Assembly: GCA_003249585.1 (NCBI GenBank)
Contig: QKIM01000669.1
Span: forward strand, 1-5,534
Direction: 5' to 3'
DNA: 5,534 bases
Source of the DNA: Deltaproteobacteria bacterium
GTDB taxonomy: Bacteria; Myxococcota_A; Polyangia; HGW-17
The notes below the pieces were generated by a model. It was not told the origin of the DNA and ran no database searches. It worked only from the letters and a program-made list of their open reading frames with translations. The position numbers and the translations under genes are program-made. This document shows, in pieces, positions 1 to 5,247 of this stretch. Position 1 is the first letter of the stretch. Every line of letters starts with the position of its first letter.

Positions 1-441
1 GACCGGTGTTGGCACACTGACGACTGAGGATGTCGACCCGATTCCGAGTCTCCCGTCGCTATTGGTTCCCCAACAGTAAGCGACACCCGCACTGGTAATC
101 CCGCAGTTATGCTCGCTCCCTGAACTCAGGTGCCCGAAAACAATCCCGCCACTTACCAGAGTCGGAATGTTCTCGCCCGCTGACGTTGAACCTATTCCTA
201 ACTGCCCGTTATTGTTTTGTCCCCAGCAATAGGCGGTACCACCTGAAGTAAGGGCACAGGTGTGGTAGCCGCCAGCGGAAACCTCCACATACGAGTCTCC
301 TCCTGATACGGGAACAGGAACATCAGATGAACTGGTGGTCCCATTGCCCAACTGGCCATAATAATTGTTTCCCCAACACAAAAGCGTTCCTTCGCTCGTC
401 AGTCCGCAGACGTGAAATTCGCCGGCGGCGACCTGGATGAA
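1..441 (-). repeat. RCC1 (regulator of chromosome condensation 1) repeats, three blades visible
   Basis: Residues 330-380, 381-431 and 432-476 are three consecutive RCC1-type units, the last cut by the window edge. Each has a V.AG..H.C.LTS.G segment, then YCWG or LCWG, N..GQLG.G and a P..V end. Two cysteines ten residues apart recur in every blade (341/351, 391/401, 442/452), as in the secreted bacterial RCC1 family, and probably pair within the blade. Local GC is about 54%, lower than in the adjoining cysteine-repeat part of the same gene. Confidence 0.9.
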
Positions 442-1428
442 CCGGTGGCAGGAATCCCCTGAAGCTACGCAGGAGGCGTCGCAGGTGGGCGCCCCGCCAT
501 GGAGATGGCCAAGATCCTCGCAGGTGAGGCCTATCGTGATGCCGTCGCACCCTTCTCCTTGTGAGTACTGGACTATTCCATCACCACAGCGCCCCGCGTC
601 CTCGCAGTCCGAGAGGTCGAGGCCGCAGCTTGTATTGCAGACCAGCTCGCCTGCGTACCACCCGAGGGATTCGCAGGTATCTCCATTGAAGTTGGTGCCA
701 TCGCAGGTCTCGCCGTGTTCCTCCTGGATCGTTCCGTCACCGCAGCGTCCAGAGGAGAGGCAGTCTGAGAGGTCCTGGGTGCACTGGTCGGTGCACGTGA
801 TGTCGCCGCCATAGTAGCCCAGGGATGAGCAGGTGTGGTTGAAGGTTTCGGTGTCGCACTCTTCGAAGTGGCTCTCCTGGATGACACCGTCGCCGCACTT
901 GCCCACAGCCTGACAGCCCGCCAGATCGAAGTCGCAGTTGGAGCGATAGGAGAGGGTGCCGCCGTACCAGCCCTCGGACTCGCAGGTGGCGCCATCGAGG
1001 TTGGTTCCATCACAGCTCTCTCCCCCCGTGATCTCGCCGTCGCCGCAGGTGTCGGGGGCTATGCACCCAGAGGTGTCCCAGTGACAATTCGCCTGGCAGA
1101 CGAGGTCACCGCCGCCGTAACCCAGTGAGATGCAGGTCTCCGTGGAGACCTCCGGCTCGCAGTCCTCGGACGGTCCTTCCACGGTGCCGTTGCCGCAGTA
1201 TCCCGCGGCTTCGCAGCCCGAGAGGTCCAGGGTGCACAGGTCGGTGCAGGCGATCTGGCCTCCGTTGTACCCCAGGCCCTGACAGGTGGTGCCGCCAAAG
1301 TCCTGCCCATCACAGGCTTCCCCGGGATCGGCCACCTCGTCACCGCAGGTATCGACCTGGGTGTTCTGCTCGTCGCAGGCCACTGCCATGAAGAGCACGT
1401 AGGCGGAAAGGACGATGAGTCGACGCAT
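1..1428 (-). CDS. Cys-rich-repeat / RCC1-repeat surface lipoprotein (3' end outside window)
   Basis: An uninterrupted frame of 476 codons runs from ATG at 1428 to the left edge with no stop, so the C-terminus is missing. The start is supported by AGGGAGG five bases upstream and by the signal peptide it begins: MRRLIVLSAYVLFMAVAC, with a lipobox-like AVAC and candidate lipidated Cys18. Residues 28-329 hold six tandem ~50-residue repeats (CGDG…E.CD…TC.SLGY.GG…C...C..DLS.C), each with about six cysteines that could form three disulfides. Residues 330-476 hold three RCC1 blades of period 51, each with H.C.LTS.G..YCWG and GQLG.GT. RCC1 domains usually form seven-bladed propellers, so several more blades probably lie beyond the edge. 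Disulfide-rich, exported architecture suggests a cell-surface or secreted protein, perhaps for binding or adhesion; the partner is unknown. Asp19 after the cysteine would retain a lipoprotein in the inner membrane under the E. coli rule, which may not apply here. Domain assignment is confident, function is not. Confidence 0.9.
   Translation of the reverse strand, partial: MRRLIVLSAYVLFMAVACDEQNTQVDTCGDEVADPGEACDGQDFGGTTCQGLGYNGGQIACTDLCTLDLSGCEAAGYCGNGTVEGPSEDCEPEVSTETCISLGYGGGDLVCQANCHWDTSGCIAPDTCGDGEITGGESCDGTNLDGATCESEGWYGGTLSYRSNCDFDLAGCQAVGKCGDGVIQESHFEECDTETFNHTCSSLGYYGGDITCTDQCTQDLSDCLSSGRCGDGTIQEEHGETCDGTNFNGDTCESLGWYAGELVCNTSCGLDLSDCEDAGRCGDGIVQYSQGEGCDGITIGLTCEDLGHLHGGAPTCDASCVASGDSCHRFIQVAAGEFHVCGLTSEGTLLCWGNNYYGQLGNGTTSSSDVPVPVSGGDSYVEVSAGGYHTCALTSGGTAYCWGQNNNGQLGIGSTSAGENIPTLVSGGIVFGHLSSGSEHNCGITSAGVAYCWGTNSDGRLGIGSTSSVVSVPTPV
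442..1347 (-). repeat. Six tandem cysteine-rich repeats within the lipoprotein gene
   Basis: Six in-frame repeat units cover residues 28-77, 78-127, 128-177, 178-228, 229-280 and 281-329 (lengths 50, 50, 50, 51, 52, 49). Each starts CG(D/N)(G/E) and carries cysteines at unit positions of about 1, 12, 22, 34, 38 and 45, followed by a short linker such as EDAGR or QAVGK. The arrangement resembles the myxobacterial cysteine-rich repeat families (DUF4215-like), which are common in predicted surface proteins. The units are diverged in DNA sequence, so this is an old duplication rather than a recent expansion. Unit 3 lacks one of its six cysteines (Tyr161). Confidence 0.88.
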
Positions 1429-1433
1429 GGGAA

Positions 1434-1440
1434 CCTCCCT
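1434..1440 (-). promoter_or_regulatory. Shine-Dalgarno site of the lipoprotein gene
   Basis: On the minus strand AGGGAGG lies five bases before the ATG at 1428. It is a strong match to the ribosome-binding consensus and fixes this ATG, rather than the in-frame Met14, as the start. The signal peptide requires the same choice. Confidence 0.75.
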
Positions 1441-2186
1441 CAGTGCGAGCGTCTCCCGAAAGGGGGCCCGCGATGGAATAGATGCTGAAAGGCCACACCT
1501 TACCACGAACGGCACTCCCTGCACAGTCCATTGAGGTGGGTTATGTTTTCAGTTGCGGTCAACGGCGTTGGCATTGCAGGCTTTCCACAGAACGATTCCT
1601 GGATTTCAGAACTCTTTCTGGGGTCGTGATGCACATCTTCCATGTCCTGGCAGACAGCTTCCTGGGCAAACAGGTCGTCGATGTCAGGTGGGCTGCCGCT
1701 TTCGCCTGCTGGAGATGTCTTTTGGCCTCGCGATCCGCTCCTGGAAGTCGATGTGCCTCGTCTAGATGGCGTAGATTAACAGCATAAGAGGTCCGCTGTA
1801 CTGCAGGGCGCTCCTGGGCAGGGCCCTCTTCGCGTCAATTGTAAGAACTTCAAACCGCATTTTTCAGTTTTCGCCAAGTATCAATCAGCATCCGGACGCT
1901 GTGTAATTGTCAAATTTGGGCCCTTTCCCTCATCCTTTTTTTCATTTCGTAGCATTCTAAGCCAAAAAATCTGCCATCTGGGCACACAATTCCCTTTGCA
2001 TTATTTTGGTTGCTTGTTCCCCTCCAACCCCATTGTGAGTCGGGTCAGCACTTTACTAAGGATAGCGTACTATTTCGGGGGACAGGTCCAATAGCAGCGC
2101 CCCCTAACTGTCCATGGGCAGACAGTGGTGTCCATGGCTGGACATCTTCTCCGTCACACCGGTCACACCACCCATGGCGGCAATAG
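1441..2186. other. Divergent intergenic region without a supported gene
   Basis: About 750 bases between the divergent lipoprotein gene and the plus-strand coding tail. No frame on either strand gives a recognisable protein or GC-biased codon use. From about 1840 to 2075 the sequence is clearly AT-richer than the genes (positions 1921-1980 are 40% GC), with T- and A-runs such as the seven T at about 1937. Promoters for both flanking units are expected here or just downstream, but I could not find a convincing -35/-10 pair: TTGACA on the minus strand near 1908-1913 lacks a partner at proper spacing, and TACTAT at about 2069 lacks a -35. The right end contains the palindrome cluster described separately. 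Confidence 0.6.
2077..2177. repeat. Cluster of short inverted and direct repeats
   Basis: GGACAG (2080-2085) is matched by CTGTCC (2108-2113). CTGTC (2108-2112) pairs with GACAG (2121-2125). TGTCCA (2129-2134) pairs with TGGACA (2139-2144) over a four-base loop. TGTCCATGG occurs twice, exactly 20 bases apart (2109-2117 and 2129-2137), and its CCATGG core occurs again at 2172-2177, 40 bases further on. GTCACACC occurs twice in tandem (2153-2160 and 2162-2169). The GGGGACAGGTCC segment resembles the ends often seen beside REP-associated (Y1) transposases, but no transposase is present. It could be a relic of a mobile or REP-like element or an operator region; the sequence alone does not decide. 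Confidence 0.5.
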
Positions 2187-2312
2187 AAGCTCAAGGGCCA
2201 AAAGGCCAGGGTCCGCATCGTCTACGACAAGACCGCCTGCGCCACCGCCGTCGAGAAGCTGGAGAAGGCCCTCAAGACCGCCGGCATCCGCCCCCTCGCC
2301 ATCCCCAAATAG
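2187..2312 (+). pseudogene. Orphan 3' coding tail, probable gene remnant
   Basis: This frame opens directly after a TAG at 2184-2186, has no start codon, and gives 41 residues ending in TAG at 2310-2312. Within it lie ARVRIVYDKTACATAVEKLE and KALKTAGIRPLAIPK. All sense codons but two (CAA, AAA) end in G or C, unlike the other two forward frames here, which read as Arg/Pro/His-rich shadow. It therefore looks like real coding sequence that has lost its 5' part. The pattern A.V.IVYD followed by an amphipathic helix VEKLEKALKTAGI recalls the second half of heavy-metal-associated (HMA/MerP-like) ferredoxin folds, but that likeness is weak and I do not assign a family. The palindrome cluster immediately upstream may mark the breakpoint. 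Confidence 0.5.
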
Positions 2313-2329
2313 ACAGGCCCAGAAACGCA

Positions 2330-2351
2330 CGGGCAGGACGGGGCGTGCCCG
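2330..2351 (+). other. Hairpin just after the remnant's stop codon
   Basis: CGGGCA (2330-2335) and TGCCCG (2346-2351) form a six-pair stem over a ten-base loop, 17 bases after the TAG of the coding tail. No T-run follows, so it is not a classical intrinsic terminator, though the position would suit the old gene's 3' end. Confidence 0.35.
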
Positions 2352-2368
2352 CCATTCAATGCAAATTG

Positions 2369-2384
2369 GCTGGAAAAATCCAGC
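2369..2384 (+). other. Perfect short hairpin GCTGGA-AAAA-TCCAGC
   Basis: GCTGGA (2369-2374) pairs perfectly with TCCAGC (2379-2384) across an AAAA loop. It lies about 95 bases before the efflux operon start and would probably be in its leader if the promoter is upstream. It has no T-tract. Role unknown; a chance hairpin is possible. Confidence 0.35.
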
Positions 2385-2479
2385 AGGGGCACCTTTCAGG
2401 TAAACCCCCGGGACCCGCGATGCCTCCAATGGGTGCGGGGCCGTCCCAGTATGTCCCTCGGCCCACACACTCCGGCACC

Positions 2480-3952
2480 ATGCGTCCTGTACCTACAGAT
2501 TCACCACCTGGCACCCGTCGTACGGGTGTGTTCTGCCTCCTGGCGCTCCTTGTCGCGACGGGGTGCAGTGTCCACGGCACCTACCGCGCGCCAAAACCGT
2601 CCATGCCCACGACGTGGACGGCCTCGGGCACCCTGCGCGAGGCGGGACTGTCGACCTCGACCACGGGGGATCTGAGCCGCTGGTGGCTGAAGCTGGGGGA
2701 CCCGGTCCTGACCCGCCTCATCCAGCGCGCCCTGCGCTCCAGCCCCGACCTCGACCTCGCCCGGGCCAAACTGCAGCAGGCGCGGGCCAAGGCCCAGGCG
2801 GCGGGGGCCGCCCGCTACCCGGAGCTGTCGGCCTCCGGCTCGGCGGGGGTCACGCAGTCGGCCATGACCTCGGGGCGGACCACGACCGCCAGCCTCGGGG
2901 TCGGGCTGGACGCCAGCTGGGAGATCGACCTCTTCGGCGGCGTCCGCAAGAGCATCGAGGCGGCGACAGCCGACGCCCAGGCCCAGCACGAGGCGCTGCG
3001 CGGGGTACGCGTCTCCCTGGCGGCCGAGGTGGCCATCGACTACATCCAGATCCGGACCGCACAAAAGCAACTGGCGGTCCTGAAACGCAACCTGATGAGC
3101 CAGCGCAGCACCCTGGAACTGACCCGCCTCAGGGAGAAGGCCGGGCTGGCCCATGAGCAGGAGGTGGAGCAGGCCGCCGCCAGCTGCACCCAGACCGAAG
3201 CCAGGATCCCTGCCCTGAAGGCCACCCTGGCCACCGCCGAACACAGCCTGGAGCTGCTGCTCGGAGCCCGTCCCGGCGCGCTCCACGCCACCCTCGGTGC
3301 GGGCGAAGTGAACCTCCCCGTCGTCCCCTCCACCCTGGCCGTGGGCATTCCGGCGGATATCCTGCGGCGACGCCCGGACATCCGCTCCGCCGAGCGCACC
3401 CTGGCCGCCGAGAACGCCCGGGAGGGAGTGGCCGTGGCCGCCCTCTACCCCTCACTCAAGCTCTCGGGGTCCATCGGCCTCGAGGCGCTCATGGGATCCC
3501 CCGGCGGCGGAGTGGGCGTGACCACCTCCCTCCTGGGCGGCATCACGGCCCCCCTCTTCCAGGCGGGCAGGCTGCGGGCGCAGGTGAGGATGCAGGCGGC
3601 CGTGGTCCGACAGGCCCTCCTGACCTACCGCAAGACCGTCCTGACGGCCCTCTCGGAGGTGGAGAACGCCCTCACGGGGATAGCCCGCTCCCGGCAGCAG
3701 CACCGGCTCCTCCACAAGGCGCTGACGTCGGCGAAGCACGCCGCCACCCTGGCCCGCCAGCGGTTCGAGAGCGGCCTCATCGATTTCCAGCCGGTCCTGG
3801 AGACCGAGCGCACCGTCCTCACCCTCGAGGATTCCCTCATCACGGCACAGGCCGAGGAGATGCTCCAGGTGATCCGGCTGTACAAGGCTCTGGGTGGCGG
3901 GTGGAGCCCCCCGAAAAACGAGCAGGCCGAAACACAGGAGAAGGCCAGATGA
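2480..3952 (+). CDS. NodT-family outer-membrane efflux lipoprotein (TolC-like channel)
   Basis: 490 residues, a normal length for NodT-type RND/ABC outer-membrane factors. The product should trimerise into an outer-membrane beta-barrel with a periplasmic alpha-helical tunnel, the exit duct of a tripartite pump. The signal peptide has Arg13-Arg14, a hydrophobic core GVFCLLALLVATGC, candidate lipidated Cys29 and Ser30 at +2, which suits outer-membrane sorting. Family marks follow: TYRAP (34-38), the WW pair (68-69), WEIDLFGGVRKS (147-158), and IPADILRRRPDIRSAER (290-306) leading into AALYPSLKLSGSIG, with two outer-membrane efflux domains at about 65-265 and 285-475. The open frame extends upstream to 2114, but residues before Met 2480 are Arg/Pro-rich shadow with no signal peptide. 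ATG 2480 has no clear Shine-Dalgarno; ATG 2420 or 2429 is possible. The stop overlaps the next start (ATGA). Outer-membrane factor identity is firm; the exact start is not. Confidence 0.88.
   Translation: MRPVPTDSPPGTRRTGVFCLLALLVATGCSVHGTYRAPKPSMPTTWTASGTLREAGLSTSTTGDLSRWWLKLGDPVLTRLIQRALRSSPDLDLARAKLQQARAKAQAAGAARYPELSASGSAGVTQSAMTSGRTTTASLGVGLDASWEIDLFGGVRKSIEAATADAQAQHEALRGVRVSLAAEVAIDYIQIRTAQKQLAVLKRNLMSQRSTLELTRLREKAGLAHEQEVEQAAASCTQTEARIPALKATLATAEHSLELLLGARPGALHATLGAGEVNLPVVPSTLAVGIPADILRRRPDIRSAERTLAAENAREGVAVAALYPSLKLSGSIGLEALMGSPGGGVGVTTSLLGGITAPLFQAGRLRAQVRMQAAVVRQALLTYRKTVLTALSEVENALTGIARSRQQHRLLHKALTSAKHAATLARQRFESGLIDFQPVLETERTVLTLEDSLITAQAEEMLQVIRLYKALGGGWSPPKNEQAETQEKAR
3936..3940 (+). 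promoter_or_regulatory. Shine-Dalgarno site that sets the adaptor start
   Basis: AGGAG, eight bases before ATG 3949, lies inside the last codons of the outer-membrane factor gene. It selects ATG 3949 over the in-frame upstream ATG at 3901, which has no comparable site and would add a 16-residue segment unlike anything expected before the cytoplasmic tail. Confidence 0.75.
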
Positions 3953-5247
3953 AACGCAAGCGCCCCGACTCCCCGGGGAATCCCTCCCTGGAAAACCTCA
4001 CCGGCCACTCCGGCCGCCGCACCTGGAAAAGCCGGGTCGTGATCCTCCTGGCCCTGGGTGCCCTCGGCTATCTTGGCTTCCGCGTCTTTTTGCGGCCGCC
4101 GGGCAGAGCCCCGGCCGCGGACTTCGCCACGACGGCCGCGCAGCGATCCAGCCTCACGGTCAAGGTCACGGCCACGGGCAACCTCCAGCCCACCAACAAG
4201 GTGGACGTGGGCAGCGAGACCTCGGGCATCGTCACCCAGGTGATGGTCCAGGAAAACGATCACGTGAAGAAGGGCCAGGTGATGGCCCAGCTGGATCTCT
4301 CGAAACTGAAGGACGCCGTGACCAAGTCCAAGGCCAACCTCCAGGCCGCCCAGGCCACAGTGATGCAGGCCCAGGCCACGGTGGACGAAGCACGCACGCT
4401 GATCAAACGCTACGAGAAGGTGCACAAGCTCTCGGGAGGCAAGGTACCCTCGCAGACGGAGATGGACACCGCCAGGGCCAACCTGCGTCGCGCCCGGGCC
4501 ACCCGCGCCAGCGCCTGGGCCAGCGTGACCCAGGCCCGCGCCGCCCTCCAGTCGGACAGAACGAACCTCGACAAGGCGACCATCCGCTCTCCCATCAACG
4601 GGGTCGTGCTCACCCGCAGCATTGAGCCCGGCCAGACCGTCGCGGCGGCCTTCACGACGCCGACCCTCTTCACTCTGGCAGAGGACCTGGCCAAGATGGA
4701 GCTCAAGGTGAACATCGACGAGGCCGACGTCGGGCAGGTCAAGGTCGGGCAGAAGGCGACCTTCACAGTCGACGCCCACCCCCGCCGCTCCTACGCCGGC
4801 GTTATCACCAGGGTGAGCCTGGCGGCCACGGAGAAGGACAGCGTCATCTCCTACGCCACGGTGCTGGCCGTTCGCAACGACGACCTCAGCCTGCGTCCCG
4901 GCATGACCGCCACCGCCGACATCGTCACCGTCAGCCGCGAGAACGTCCTCGTGGTCCCCAACGGCGCCCTCCGCTTCTCGCCCATGATGGGCAATGGACC
5001 ACCCACGGGCGGTGGTGGCGGCGGCTGCCTGGTGAACAAGCTCATGCCCCACCCTCCCCGGCACGAACGCAAGCAGTTGGCCACCAAGACCTCGGGACCG
5101 CCCCGGGTCTGGGTGCTCCGGGAGGGACGTCCCGAGCCCGTGGAGGTCCGAACGGGCTCAACCAACGGCAAAATCACCGAGATCATCGGAGACTCCCTCC
5201 CCGAAGGGACGATGGTGATCACCGGCATGAGAATGGAGCAGCCATGA
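3949..5247 (+). CDS. MacA-like periplasmic adaptor subunit (HlyD/membrane-fusion family)
   Basis: 432 residues from ATG 3949; the start overlaps the upstream stop (ATGA) and has AGGAG eight bases before it. The protein should bridge an inner-membrane ABC transporter to the outer-membrane factor. A basic cytoplasmic tail (1-28) precedes one membrane anchor (about 29-48, VVILLALGALGYLGFRVFL). The first lipoyl half-motif is at about 85-117 (GIVTQVMVQENDHVKKGQ). An alpha-helical hairpin at about 118-208, rich in Ala/Gln, has its tip at KLSGGKVPSQTEMDTA. The second lipoyl half is ATIRSPINGVVLTRSIEPGQ (210-229), then a beta-barrel domain (about 245-330) with LRPGMTATADI, and a membrane-proximal domain (about 331-432). 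It is longer than E. coli MacA (371 residues), mainly through the N-terminal tail and an insert at about 345-383 with six glycines. The MacA-type hairpin and the adjacent ABC ATPase favour a MacA role over an RND adaptor. Confidence 0.88.
   Translation: MKRKRPDSPGNPSLENLTGHSGRRTWKSRVVILLALGALGYLGFRVFLRPPGRAPAADFATTAAQRSSLTVKVTATGNLQPTNKVDVGSETSGIVTQVMVQENDHVKKGQVMAQLDLSKLKDAVTKSKANLQAAQATVMQAQATVDEARTLIKRYEKVHKLSGGKVPSQTEMDTARANLRRARATRASAWASVTQARAALQSDRTNLDKATIRSPINGVVLTRSIEPGQTVAAAFTTPTLFTLAEDLAKMELKVNIDEADVGQVKVGQKATFTVDAHPRRSYAGVITRVSLAATEKDSVISYATVLAVRNDDLSLRPGMTATADIVTVSRENVLVVPNGALRFSPMMGNGPPTGGGGGGCLVNKLMPHPPRHERKQLATKTSGPPRVWVLREGRPEPVEVRTGSTNGKITEIIGDSLPEGTMVITGMRMEQP
5235..5238 (+). 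promoter_or_regulatory. Shine-Dalgarno site of the ATPase gene
   Basis: GGAG, five bases before ATG 5244, lies within the end of the adaptor gene. With the ATGA overlap it suggests the ATPase is translated by coupling to the adaptor. Confidence 0.55.

Noticed and set aside
437..1391. Several plus-strand open frames opposite the lipoprotein gene
   Set aside because: They mirror the cysteine-repeat periodicity of the real gene, as antisense shadows of repeated DNA do, and lack recognisable features.
1500..1775. Minus-strand open stretch of 91 codons, with ATG 1643 giving a 47-residue peptide starting MEDVHHDPRK
   Set aside because: Codon third positions show no GC bias, the ATG has no properly spaced ribosome site, and I recognise no family. 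It could be decayed coding sequence, but the evidence is too weak to call.
1482..1787. Plus-strand open frame of 101 codons in the intergenic region
   Set aside because: Trp/Arg/Cys-rich composition, no ribosome site, no recognisable motif.
1900..1915. TTGACA on the minus strand as a -35 box for the lipoprotein gene
   Set aside because: No -10 hexamer at 16-18 bases; the nearest AT-rich match is about 24 bases away, and the site is nearly 500 bases from the start codon.
1915..1945. GGGCCC followed by a T-run near 1937 as an intrinsic terminator
   Set aside because: The GGGCCC palindrome is too short to form a stable stem and its flanks (AAATTT / TTTCCC) do not pair.
2501..3286. Minus-strand open frame (261 codons) opposite the outer-membrane factor gene
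   Set aside because: Gly/Gln/Arg-rich shadow of the NodT-family gene; no recognisable domain.
3625..5064. Long minus-strand open frame (479 codons) opposite the adaptor and outer-membrane factor genes
   Set aside because: The translation is a low-complexity Gly/His/Val/Leu-rich shadow typical of high-GC antisense frames, with no signal, motif or ribosome site. The opposite strand has clear protein families.
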